From NCBI GenBank assembly GCA_015501605.1, contig JADNRZ010000011.1:1116001-1180000 (forward strand): a stretch of DNA of 64,000 nt. The letters are read 5' to 3'. Made by a program: the position numbers and the translations under genes. The notes beneath the pieces are model-generated. The model worked only from the letters and a program-made list of their open reading frames with translations. It searched no databases and was not told the DNA's origin. Source of the DNA: Panaeolus papilionaceus. Lineage: Eukaryota > Basidiomycota > Agaricomycetes > Agaricales. Shown piece after piece: positions 1 to 11,865 of this stretch. Every line of letters starts with the position of its first letter. Positions within the stretch are counted from its first letter, which is position 1.

Positions 1-1779
1 TTCGATGTTATTTATGATAAAAAGATAACCCACAGGGTGAGGTTATGTAGGTGAGGATTTATCCCCGCCGGAGGTGTTGCATTTGTGGAAGGTGCATACC
101 AAGTGAATGAATTCCTGATTTCTATCGCGCTGCCCGCTCGCCGGCCACTTAACCTGCTTAGGGGTGGTTCGACACGCTTCGCAATACACAATTGCACTCC
201 ACGATGGTGCTTAAAGGGGCTTCATATAAAAACGAAAATTCTGACCCGTCAGCTGAGGTACCTTTTCCTAGGTGTCCCAAAATGGCCTCCAAGAACCAGA
301 TGCCCGAAACAATTCCAAGTCCAACCATCATGTTGTTGCTGTAACCGATTAAACGTCATAGCCCTGTGCAGGTGCGCATGACAATAAGTTTTCTCCCTTC
401 AAAATTCAAATTCGAAAGCCGCACCTTACAATAAGTAGGCTACAAGGTTACACTCTAGATGAAAAAGAGAACGTTTTGTGAATCTTGGGACATTATGGTA
501 CACCAAGTACGCCTTTTTTTTGTATTTTATCAGAACCTAGGCCTGATTGCTGCAAGAGATTGTGGCATTCTCCTACAATCACGGAACATATGTGGGCCAA
601 CAATGTATACACAGCCGACGTAATATGTCAGAGCAGGGTTTCCATCGTTAAGACAGAATGCTCAGACATGTCGTCCGCAAGGCGTAACATAAAAGTATCC
701 TTGGTGTCACCATTGAACATCTACCCTATGACATACTTATCCATATATTGATTTCATCCCGACACTGGGTCCGCCACATGATTGAGCCCTCTCAAAAGTC
801 AAGTAACCGGTAGCTCGGTGGCCCCAAAACCCTTTGCACTAAATTGTATGTACGTTTTCCGCAAGAGTTCTGCACGTAGCGCAGCTGGGCAAGGAAACGA
901 GCCTGGGTTTTGATGCGTATTGTAATTTGTGCCTTACGCATAAGTAACCCTGTCCCTGACCTATCTTCAGCTGCTTCAGCCTCTTTACATCATGATCAAG
1001 CGATGCAACATACACGCGCTAGTCGAACTTTAACCCTTGCATAAAACCTCTGAAATGAAATGATCTCTTCATTTTGGAATTCCCAAAGGCGATTAACCCT
1101 CTGCGGACATGGACCCATTGGACCAGCAATGGTATTGCCATTCAAATTTCGAGGAGGGTGGGTTCCAGGCCCTGCACGTTATTGAAAATACACATTCCCG
1201 CTCTCCCTGTTTCAATGCTCTATATGGCTCTCTCAGCCCTCTCTACCCAGGCGGTGTTATGGCTCGAAGGCCGCCACGATTAGTGATTCGGGATCACCCA
1301 CCATTGATTTTTTCGAATCTAATACTTATTAGCTGTTTATCCTCGGGGAGATCCTTGTAAAGTGAGAGATAGAATCGCATGACACTCAACCTGGTGGATT
1401 TTAATGACTCGGCTGACTCCGATTCGCTCATGTTCGCTAGGTTGCGGCGGTCTTTCAAATTGCTGGTGAGCGCCCATGTTCGGCGTTGATCCTCGCTTTA
1501 GCATCTCGCTGCGAAAGCTTAGTGTGCGATAGACGCTATATACCACATGGTTATACTGCTTCTATAATCCTATAGAAGACCTTGAACAATATATTCTTGA
1601 ATCGAAAGGTTAACAAGAGTCGTAAAAAGGTCCAAGGCATTTGATTGTGCTCCTGTTGCCAATGAAGTGACTGCCAATTACATATACTTTATACATGCAT
1701 ACATATATGTTTATTAGTTTTGTGTTGAGCATTGGGACAATATGAGCTTAGTACAAGTATATTTAAGGTAATCTCTGTA
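1..1779. other. No recognisable gene
   Basis: About 1.8 kb upstream of the window's left edge and downstream of the first P450. Only short open frames without family motifs or convincing splice structure are present. I see no repeat, RNA gene or mobile-element end here. Confidence 0.5.
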
Positions 1780-3981
1780 CTAATTCAAGTATGAGCTCTC
1801 CTGAACGATCCTTTCCATCGCAGGGGATCGAGGTAAGATTCGACACTCGAAAGGAAGCGGAACCCTGAGAAAGAGGTAAGTGTATATTCGTGAGAGTATG
1901 CTCGTCGAAATACATACGACAAAGGTGCAGAAGTGTATCGAGCTTCGAGTTTTAGGAGGTTTCCTTTGTGGTCCAAGGGAGCCAGAATATCAAACGCAGC
2001 CAGAGTAGACGAAATCAGGCTGTATATGTGAAGGTCAACAAACGACTGGCCAGGACAAATTCTTGTAACAATACAATGCGATCAGCTTGTCGTTGTCAAG
2101 ACAATGGCTTAGTAGCATAAACAGTACCTTCTACCAAAGCCAAAAGCGGCTACGCCTGGATCCCGAACACTAGGGTCGAGCTGACCGTCCTTGAGATATC
2201 GCTCAGGCATGAACTGGTTGGAGTGTTCGAATACCTCAGGATCATGGAGTATGGCCCTAGGTGTGCAAATGTTAGAAACTACACCGTCGGTTAAATTCAT
2301 CCTTACCATGTATTCGCCATGACCACCGTGCCTTTCGGAATAAAGAATCCATGGTATTCGTCATCTTCTGAGGACATGTGTGCAAATCCTGAGTGAAGAA
2401 GCATCAAAATTTACGGCAGGTGGAATGGTGTTTCCTCTCGAGGCCTACCAATGTTGGTCACAAGGTTCCATCGTAAGCATTCCTTGATCAAAGCATTTAC
2501 GTACGGCAACAGGGGTCTGTCTGAGAAGTCGGGGAGGCGACCTACTCCAAGCACTTCGTCCAGTTCCCTCTGCGCTTTCCTCATAACGTCTGGGTGCATG
2601 GCCATGGCCAAGAAGAACGATTGCATTACAGATACGGTCTAATGGTGCTTCATGAGCTTCTCGTGCGTATACAATGCTCATCAAGAATGTCTGGACTCAC
2701 TGTGTCAGCTCCAGCTAGAGGACGGTTTCGTAACGCTCAGCTACTTATGATATCAAGAGCCAAACAAAGAAATTACCCCCAAAAGCCACCGAACAAAGCT
2801 CCTTGGCTTTCTCCTCTTCATCGACCTGGTTTACGCCATCCGGAATAGCATCGATCAAGGAAGTCAGCATACAAGTCGTTGCGTCCCCACTGCGCTATAA
2901 TTTGAAAGCTGATGAGACCAAATTTCGATTGAAATATTTAGAGGGCTCCTACTATAAGTCGTTTTACATGATCAAAGGGAGCATTTACCACCTCATCTTT
3001 AAGCTTTCGCCACTCCCTCGCCTGCCTTTGAAAAGAAGCTCCCGGAAACCATGCTGGTATGTATTTCATTACTGGAAAGAAATCGACCAAAAAGGTTCCC
3101 GGAACCGTGGCGTCGCTAATGCTTCTCAACGCTCGTTCGATGAGCGAAATAAAATCGTTGTTTGAATCGGGCTCGACTGTAACACCATAGATGACGGACA
3201 TCATTGAAGCCATAAAGGTGCTGAGCAAGAAAAGCATCTCAGTAAGCAGAAATGATGGTGAGTGCAGAAGTCGTACGTACTGCCGCGTGTGACTTTCGAA
3301 CCGATTGGGAGTGTCTAAGAGTAGCTTTAGATACTGGTGTGTCTCCCTGAGCAATGTCGGTTGATAGTTGACTGTCACATTGGCGTGAAAATATTGGTCA
3401 AACGCCTTTCGATAGTCCCGCCACATTTTCCCCATAGGCATGAAACCCAGGTTCTTCTTCCAGTCCATTCTGGCGATGTCCAGAAAATCATTATCGAGTT
3501 ATGTTCAGCATAGCTATTGGTGCACGTACAGTTCTGTCAGCATCGGCATATTCAACCTGCTGGAATACTTCGCTGATCTTCTCTCCAATAGGTCTTGAGC
3601 TTTCTCTAGCGTCCCCAGTATGAGGAAGGGTTGTCCAAAGACGTTAAAGTAAATCATATCCCCTGTCGAATTGTCAAATAACAAGGTGCATTAGACTGGA
3701 ATACACATTCGAATGATCATTCGATAGAATAACTGCTCACCGTAAACATCCCTCATCTTGTCGTAGACCAACCATGGCTTCTCATCCAACTTCGGCATGT
3801 CCAACATATTTCCAATTATTGGGTAACCTTTCGGTCCAGGGGGACTCGGTAGGCTTTTAGGATTTCTTCGACGCTGCTTGCTAAGGCTAATAATCAATGT
3901 GCATGATACAGCAACGGTTATTGCGTACAAAATATACGAATAGGTTGACGAGGGAAAGAGAACCAATGGTAACATCTTCAA
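1780..3981 (-). CDS. Cytochrome P450 monooxygenase, tandem copy 1
   Basis: Membrane-bound haem monooxygenase of the endoplasmic reticulum that would hydroxylate a small lipophilic substrate using NADPH-P450 reductase; the substrate is unknown. The start at 3981 gives a hydrophobic N-terminal anchor (about residues 5-33) followed by basic residues and the proline hinge PPGPKGYPIIGN. Later exons carry the I-helix GADT near 2700, the K-helix ECLRW (here KECLRWN, in place of ExxR-type context) near 2480, an AERF-type segment PERYLKDGQ, and the haem loop FGFGRR-ICPG, split by an intron near 2050-2135. The last exon gives PLPFECRI and ends in TAG at 1780. The exons join in frame with short GT-AG introns, so the gene looks intact at about 510 residues, the usual length. 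It resembles OrdA/CYP64-like basidiomycete P450s, but the exact CYP family cannot be set from sequence reading alone. Confidence 0.88.
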
Positions 3982-4299
3982 TGCAGACCCATTGCTTCAA
4001 TCTGCATACTTATTGACTCGCTGAAAGGTTGTCGGAACGAATTAAACGGATAGGCACCGAGATGGTGGCCCCTCCTGCGAATGTGTTTTGGCGGCCGTGA
4101 GGGCGCAATGGAAGTAAAATGACTTTTCGAGGACAGTATTTTCTCATGAAATCTACATATCTCAACGAAATGTGTCCCGCTTGTCCGAATCGGGGTCGCA
4201 GCTCAAATTCAAATTCTTGACTCAACTTGGACTCGACAAACAGAGCTGCAAATGATAAGCTTTTCATTCTCTGTCCCCACGGTACTAATTAATTACCCC
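3982..4299. other. Intergenic spacer between P450 copies 1 and 2
   Basis: About 318 bp separating the start of copy 1 from the stop of copy 2. It must hold the copy 1 promoter. I could not single out a convincing TATA box or other element. Confidence 0.4.
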
Positions 4300-6519
4300 T
4301 TAGGCATTTGCCTCTTGAACCAGATCGGTGACAATACAAGAACGAGCTTTAATTTGACATTTGAATGGGAGAGGGTTTCTGTAAAACGGGCATTAGGGAA
4401 GTCTTCATGCTTGTCAAGTGAGGCGTTTCCCGGGACTCTGTACTCACGATAATGGCGTCGATGTATAGTGAGGCTGGAGCGCAACAGGTTGTCCATTCTC
4501 ACTCAGTGGTGGTTCAATGTCAAATGCCGCTAGAGTGGAGGCTACCAGGATGAACATATTTTGGTCGCTAAAGAACCGACCGGGGCAGATCCTGTATCGT
4601 ACTTTCGATGAACAGCCAGGTTTAGTTTAAAAGGTTCCACAATACCTTCGACCATAACCAAACGCCGCAACTGCAGGGTCCCTGGCATTAGGATCAAGCT
4701 GACCGTTCTTGAGATACCTCTCGGGAACAAATGCTTCCGGGTCGTCGAATACCTCCGGGTCATGAAGGATTGCCCTAAAAGAACAGTCAAAAATCAGATG
4801 TCGAGGATGTCGTCCTCGGGAGCCTTGAGAAATCGTTGTCTCACCATGTGTTTCCCATGACAATGGTGCCTTTTGGTATAAAATATCCCTCGTATTCATC
4901 GTCTTCAGACAGACTGTGTGCCAGTCCTATCGAGTCAAATAAGTTCATTCCGCACAGGATACGTATATTGGCTTTGTACTTACCAAGATTAGCTATGCCT
5001 TGCCATCTCATGCACTCTTTGATGAGAGCATTAATGTACGGCAGGGAGGGCCTGTCTGAGAAGTCTGGAAGGCGATGTGTCCCAACGACCGCATCGAGCT
5101 CTTTCTGGGCCTCTTTCATTGCTTCGGGGAACATGGCCATCGCAAGGAAGAATGTCTGTAATGCTGATACGGTCTGATGAATTCCATCCCAGACAATGAA
5201 AATATGTCAGCCTAAATGTACTAGGGTGTCGTAATTTCATCTTTAATATGTAGCATACCGTATCAGCGCCCCCTGTGCGTGCACGGGTCAAAATGAATAT
5301 TAGATCGTTTTGATAGGCCACGCACCTGCAAACGCGACGGCTGAAATATTTTTCGCCTGTTCTTGTTGCTCGACACTCCTAGGATCGTTCTCGTCTGGGA
5401 TACGATCCAAAAGGGAAGTGAGTATACATGGCGTAGCCTTTCCTTTTAGCTTGAAAAAAAGGCACGTTAGGAGGAATGCGATGAGACCGCATCGTAGAAC
5501 ATGATCAAGCGCACCATTAACTGCCTGACGTGGTTGAAGGGAAGCTCAAGAAAATCATTCTTGAGTTGTCTCCAAGTAGCTGCTTGTCGTTGAAAATAGG
5601 CACCGGGAAACCACTCAGGGATGTACTTCATTGCTGGAATCAGGTCAACCAGGAACGTTCCCGGGACCGTCGCGTCGCTCACACTTTTGAGCGCTCGTTC
5701 AGCCGTTGACACATAAATGTCGCCTTCGCCTGGTTGAATCGTAATCCCATAAGTGATCTGCATGATGCTAGCAGAAAATGTACTATAGTGTGTTGTGTGA
5801 GTCAATTGAGCACATTGAAATCTGCATAACCCACTGTCGGATATGACTTCGGAAATCCTTCGGCTCTTCCAGTAATAATCGCAAAAAGGCGTGCGCCTCC
5901 TTGACTAACGCAGGTTGATAGCGGTTCAGTACCCCCGGATGAAAATGGTCGTGGAAAACACGCCGGTCCTTTCTCCATTCATGGTCATAAGGGCGGAAAG
6001 CGAAGTTCCAATCCCAGCCCATCCTGATGGAATGTCATTTAAATTGGTCAGCTCCGAGTGGGAGTTGTCTGGCTACGGAGAGACTGGAGCAAAACATACA
6101 GATCCATAACCATTGGCATGTGCGGTCTACTCGAGTAAATAGCAGACCTCCTCTCGAACAGGTCTTGCACTTTGTTCAGGCTACCTAGGATCAGGAAAGG
6201 CTGGCCCAGGACCTCGAAATAAATCATATCGCCTGCGGAACCACGCATATATCCATCAGCACCCTGGTCGATTTGAAGACGAAATAAACTGACCATAAAC
6301 ATCCTTCATTCTGTCGTAGATGAGCCACGGTCTATCATCGAGACTGGGCATATTCCAAAGATTGCCCACTATAGGATATCCTTTGGGCCCCGGTGGCCGA
6401 GGTAAGCCTCGCGGATTTCTTCGTGCTCGCTTCATGATATTACCGAGGATTGTACATGCAATGAGTACCGCAGTACAGACAAAACGAGGGTGGTTTGCGA
6501 GCGTAGAACTGAAGGTCAT
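4300..6519 (-). CDS. Cytochrome P450 monooxygenase, tandem copy 2
   Basis: Paralogue of the flanking P450s with the same exon pattern. The start is placed at 6519 (MTFSS), giving a short hydrophobic anchor, a basic stretch and PPGPKGYPIVGN. A longer upstream open frame exists but would put a non-conserved leader before the anchor. The middle exons encode FLVDLIPAMKYIPEWFPGA, the I-helix GADT-TVSAL (split by an intron near 5170-5265) and the K-helix KECMRW near 5000. The haem loop FGYGRR-ICPGRFF spans an intron near 4595-4660. The terminal exon follows an intron with donor near 4447 and gives PLPFKCQIKARS, ending in TAA at 4300. An apparent frameshift near 4480 disappears once this last intron is used. 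The gene appears intact. Substrate unknown. Confidence 0.88.
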
Positions 6520-8264
6520 TGTAAAAGAGCCGAGAAGTCGGTTCAAAGAAAGAGAAACAGAAAGACAAGTCGGAGTTGCATTTCGTTCTACTTGAAGAGT
6601 CTTATCAGGGAAGACTAGACAAGAGATCCTGTTAGCTGATACTATGTCATTCTTGTGAATCCTGTACAAACACGACAGTCTGAGGGTTGTTGTTATGAAA
6701 TGCGCAGTCACTCTATACAACATGAGAAACGAAATAGGTTGACTTTGTTGGGAATTTGGGAATCCATGTCCTGACGACTTTCCTCAGGAGGTCCATTGAC
6801 CTTCAGTGACCTCTGACCTGTTCGATGTTCAATTACACCGAGTCTCTGAGTTTCCTGGGAATTTATTGTAGGAGAAAGCGCTTGAGGATTTAATTGACAT
6901 GGAAGCGGCGAGTCGAGATACTGTTCAAGATGGCAGATGACTTCAAGTTCGCTTGGAAATTTGAACGTGGTGAAGTGCGACGAGTCTTCGCACGGTCAGG
7001 GGCAAACTTGGAGCCTGGGACGAAGAACCTGTACATCTCCCTTTAGTTATAATGAACTTCATCGCCTATGCTCAAATACTTAAGTGCAAGGATAAAGAGA
7101 AGTCACAATAGCGAAGGTGCCGGTAGAATCACTCGTAGGGTTGATATGTACAAGAATGACGATGATTTTCTGCAGGACTGTCAGTGGAAAGAACTTGCTT
7201 CGAAGTGGGCAAACTTCAAGCTTCAAGAGCCGTACTGGAAGGTTGCATTGCTTGAATCTCCGATATTGGAATCTTGGGTAGTATACTTCTTATACTCTCT
7301 TCGATAGGATTTCCTCAGGGTTGTCCTGTTCACGAACTCATAGAATTTGACTGACAACAGAGAGGACGAAACGGCTTTGACTCCCAGGTATGTCAAGCCC
7401 CACCTATGACAACCGTGCCTTCGCAGATTGAAGAAATCAGCAGGTGTACTTTATTTGAATACGGTCATACGAGTCGGTTTCATTGTAAGAAAACGCTTAG
7501 AAGAAGTCGCACACGCCGAGCTAACGGTCGCGAAGCTGCCAGATTTCTTATGCTTAGATATTACTGGAAGTTCTCCCTTGGGAGTCATCGACGGTATACA
7601 GCCAAGTAAAACTCAATCCCCCTGGTACTCTCTTATACGCTGTTTGAATGCTCCGCAAACATGATCACAATATTAGGCTTGTTTTGTCTTTACTAAGTTT
7701 TACTTGACAGGTTGACGGGGCCGACGACGCTGAGCTGCATCTTTGGATTTAAGTAATATTTCAATGATGAACGATCTTATCCCCTATGACATAGAATGCT
7801 GAATATTGGTGAGGGTATGCGATGAATAATGAAGAAATAGCGAAAAGTAAGGATTTGCCAGTAGGTTAGTGATTGATGAATTGCTTGGCGGAAGTCGGCA
7901 CTTTAAGCGACCTGATGAATAATATGATGGGCGCCCGTATAGCGCCAACGAGAATTATCAGAATAGGCGATGGTCATGATAACAGTTGCTCGTTGGTTCT
8001 AAATATCAGCTGGGTGTCAGCAAAACCCATGTATCGAATGATTTACAGCCGCATTTATGGTCAATAATCCCCTGAGAGTCTTTGCGCAGTGAACTTCGAA
8101 ATAGGGTTGGTCACTCGGAGTCTGAACAGGCCATCAGCCATGTCTTACTCCAATAAAAATTATCATTTAGATGGTGTATGGAATTCTCGTTTATTAAAAG
8201 AGGAAAAGGGTCCCCAATGCTAAATATCGAAGCACAAGGTATTGCAGACATGACTGCCGCTGTG
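6520..8264. other. Intergenic region between P450 copies 2 and 3
   Basis: About 1.7 kb with only short open frames (for example near 7068-7307 and 7428-7664 on the plus strand) that show no motif and no coherent splicing. It could contain a fully decayed gene, but nothing identifies one. Confidence 0.4.
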
Positions 8265-10393
8265 TTAGAGATGATCAAGTCCATCTTGAACAAGTCGCTT
8301 GGCTGTCGAAGAGCGAGGGGTGATGCGGCACTCGAACGGGACAGGATATCTGTTGGAAATGTTAGACATATTAAAAATATTTCCAGAATATCTGCTCACG
8401 ATAATAGCCCGCTCGTAAACTCGGCTTTGGGCTTGATAGGCTTTCCAGTCTTGTCAAGGGGTGCTCGAATATCGAAGACGGCCAAAGTGGATGCAATTAT
8501 CATAAACAATGCATTATCGCTCATGTGGCGTCCCGGGCAAATTCTACGGGAATGTTCAATAAAAAGTTCAGAAATGATAACGAACGTTGAGCGAACCTTC
8601 TACCATACCCAAATGCCGCAACACTAGGGTTGCGTGCATTAGGATCCAACTTCCCGTCTTTACCAATGTATCTCTCTGGGATGTATTCTTCTGGTTCGTC
8701 AAAAACCTCAGGGTCGTGAAGGATGGACCTAAGATAAATATGTAAGCATTATCCTCTGGCAAAGGAAATGTCGCCCGCCCTCACCAAGCATTGCCCATCA
8801 AAACTGTGCCTTTGGGAATGAAGTATCCGTTATATTCGTCGTCTTCTGTAGCCATGTGTCCGACCGCTGCAAACACCTCGGTATTCCAACTCATTGTGCA
8901 TAACAATGGAAATTCACGTACCCAAAGGAATGATCATTTGCCACCTCATCGACTCCTTCACCATAGCGTTGATGTAAGTTAACGAGGGTCGGTCAGAATA
9001 ATCGGGGAGACGGTGCGGACCAATCACCGCATCGAGTTCGGCTTGTGCTTTCTTCATAACTTCAGGGTACATGACCATGGCAAGGAAAAACGTTTGAACG
9101 GCAGAAACGGTCTACGGTTCCAACGTTCAGGCGGAGAAAATTGATGCTGATAATTAGAGGAGCTCACCGTATCGGCTCCCCCTGGGAATATATTTCAGTA
9201 ATGATCACATCGTCAATAATAAAACGAAGGATTGGCGTACCGACATATGCAACAGCCGCAGTATCCTGTGCAATCTTTTCTTCCTCTTTTCTTAAAGGGT
9301 GATTTTCATCTGGAAGACGCTCGATTAAGTAGCTCGCGACAGACTCGGGGACAGCCACGCCTGCCTTCTGTTGTTTTTTTTTTGCAGAGTGAGACATGAA
9401 TTAGCTGTCATTCGAAAACCCATACCATCTGCTCCTTGACATGTTCGAAGGGTTTCAGCGCCACGTCTTTGTTGATGTTGCGCCATCGGGTTGCTTTTTT
9501 CTGGAATGTCGCGCCAGGGAACCATTCCGGAATATACTTGAGGGCTGGTATCAAGTCGACGAGGAAACTTCCAGGGATGCCGGCTTCTGCCAGTCCATAA
9601 AGAGCTTGTTCTGCATTGGTAATGTAAGGGTCTCCACTCTCTTTGACAGTGATGCCGTATGCGACACGCATGATTGTCGCGGCAAATGTACTGCGTCCGA
9701 TGAGCTCAATGGTATTACAAAACAGCAGGGAATGGCAGCCTTACTGTCTGACGTGATGTAAGAAGTTGTCTGGTGTCTCTAATAGGCGCTGCAAAAAGGC
9801 GCGGGTCTCGTAGATCTGAACGGGTTGGTGTTTTGCGACGACCCCAGGATGGAAGTGCTCGTGGAAGGCACGACGGTGTCTCCTCCACCACTGTCCATAA
9901 GGCAGCAATGCCATGTTGTAGTCCCAGTGCATCCTAGGATAGGCGTAGATCGTCATTAAAAGTCCAGATTTAGATCATGCTCCAATACGTACAGTTCTAA
10001 GACCATAGGCATTCTCATCCTATCTGAGTAGTTCGACGACCGCTTTTCGAATAAATCGTTCGTCTTCTCGAGTGATCCAAGGACGATAAAAGGTTGTCCC
10101 AAGACTTCAAAATACACCATATCACCTAAGGGATGTCAGATCTATGTACTGAAATGAAGAGAGCCTCGTTTACCATAGACTTTACACCAGTCGTTGTATC
10201 CCAACCATGGTTTATCTTGTGGGACATCGAGAAGATTTCCGATGATAGGTAATCCCTTTGGTCCCGGTGGAAGAGGAAGGCCATTGGGGTTTCTTCTCTT
10301 ACGAGTGAATACAGTCTTCAAAGTTGTGCATATCAAGAAAGTGAAAACGAGTGAATGGTATGGGTATTCTGCAAGCGTTGACAATAGTGCCAT
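8265..10393 (-). CDS. Cytochrome P450 monooxygenase, tandem copy 3
   Basis: Third member of the tandem set, same strand. Start at 10393 (MALLSTLAEYPYHSL) followed by a hydrophobic anchor and PPGPKGLPIIGNLLD. Conserved blocks appear in the same order as in its neighbours: GDMVYFEVLGQPFIVLGS, then FLVDLIPALKYIPEWFPGA, the I-helix GADT-TVSAVQTFFLAM, the K-helix KESMRW near 8940, IPKGTVLMGNAW, PERYIGKDGKLDPNARNP, and the haem loop FGYGRR-ICPGR split by an intron near 8540-8600. The last exon gives YPVPFECRITPRS and a TAA at 8265. All introns I could place preserve the frame. It would act at the endoplasmic reticulum with P450 reductase. The closeness of the three copies points to local duplication. 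Confidence 0.88.
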
Positions 10394-11257
10394 GATCTTC
10401 GGGATAGGGTGCGGGGAGGATAAACGACAGAGAGGAAAACCGAGTTTCACCCGTATTTTATCTGTCAGAGGACATAAGATATATCGTTTCGCATGACCAT
10501 ACCCCTCTTTAGACTCGAGAGATCCAAACAGAATTCTGTGATTAGGGATACGTTTGTGGGCGGTGGCCTGTCATCCTCGAGGCCCAGTGATCGGGTTCGA
10601 TAGGCATTGAACTGAGTGAAAAAAACGATTATCTGTTGACAGTTCATCAACCATACTATCCAGAAATAGGCCTTCTGAGGGCTTGTATTCAAGTCGACGT
10701 GGAAAGTAATCAGAAGTCTTGTGGAAGAGTGTCCTCCAAACACCATCCCTGTACCTTTTCACCTAATACACCACAGTCATTCAGTCCAGCTGACCACCAA
10801 GAACAAAACAAATCTCACGTATAGAAAATTTTATGTCGATCGCGTCCCGAGGACGGCTACAGCGTGAAATCTGACCGCGAATCTAACGCCTTCATGGTCA
10901 GCATAATGACCAAGGCAGTTTTATCGTTGGAGATTTCAACGGGATAAAAAAACTACATTTAGCCAGACCAATCTCGAAGTGAATCGTGTGGTTACAATTC
11001 AAGAATAAACATGGACGCCGTGGAGGTTCCAGGAAGGCAAGAGGGAGACAAGAGTGAGAACAAGTGAGAGTTGCTTCCCGAGTCACGATATTTTCGAATG
11101 GGATCCCATTTCTTTCCGCACGCGGCTTGCTAGCTTGAACCAGATACATATTTTTATCAAAAATTTTGTTATCTAAAATTAATTCGAGTCTGATTGAGAA
11201 TTTAATGGGAGGATCGCAATATTTTAATGAGTCAAGGGAGTCAAGCAGGGCGCCGGC
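10394..11257. other. No recognisable gene
   Basis: Upstream of P450 copy 3. Only short open frames without motifs on either strand. The promoter of copy 3 should lie at the left end of this stretch. Confidence 0.4.
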
Positions 11258-11334
11258 TTGAAAAGTTTGCCTACTGGACCGCCCCCACCGCTTCCAGCCA
11301 AATTCAATTCGAGGGGTAACTGTTCAAAGATACC

Positions 11335-11760
11335 CATCTATTTGCCACAAATTATATGGAACCTGTTGAGGGTTGACTTTATGCGGGATCGTAACGAGGC
11401 GTGTAGCACAGAAAATGTAAACGATGCTCCAACAACCTGAAGGGTCGTTGCCGCACGAGCCTTCGCAATTATGAAACCCACGGGTGTCGAAAATATCCCA
11501 AGGATACTTATGCTATAAGTCAAACAACAGATATCTACGATAGGCTACTATAATACAAAGACAACAATTGGATGATGTGTAATGATGCGTAAGATAACAA
11601 ATGCAATAAATCCACGCATATGCGGGGTCCTCATGGCTGGTATCGCCATTCCTTCCGACGATTCAGGATGTCAGAAACCAATCAAAGGCATTATCTGGGG
11701 GGAAACCAAAATGCGACATCCGCAAAAAGTCGTTGTGATGAAAGCCAAAAATAACTCTTG
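11335..11760 (-). CDS. Possible small membrane protein, unidentified
   Basis: Minus-strand frames here encode short hydrophobic stretches that could be exons of one small gene: a segment around 11700-11760 (ELFLAFITTTFCGCRIL), one around 11555-11635 (MRGFIAFVILRIITHHP) and one at 11338-11523 (SISILGIFSTPVGFIIAKA). Candidate GT and AG signs lie between them (for example an acceptor near 11517), but I could not fix a single consistent model or a start codon. No family recognised. The plus-strand frame over 11582-11869 is probably its shadow. It lies about 110 bp beyond the end of GLE1 and on the same strand. Confidence 0.25.
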
Positions 11761-11865
11761 TGGAGAATTAAGCATGTGTGCGAAATGTGCGAAATTAGAA
11801 CCAATACGCCGAGCAATGTCCGTTCAGAGAATATTCATGAAGTCGATCGACTGGAAAGAGAGACT

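Noticed and set aside
4440..4500. Apparent frameshift near the end of P450 copy 2
   Set aside because: Aligning with copies 1 and 3 showed the frame is continuous and that a final intron with donor near 4447 leads to the normal PLPFKC ending.
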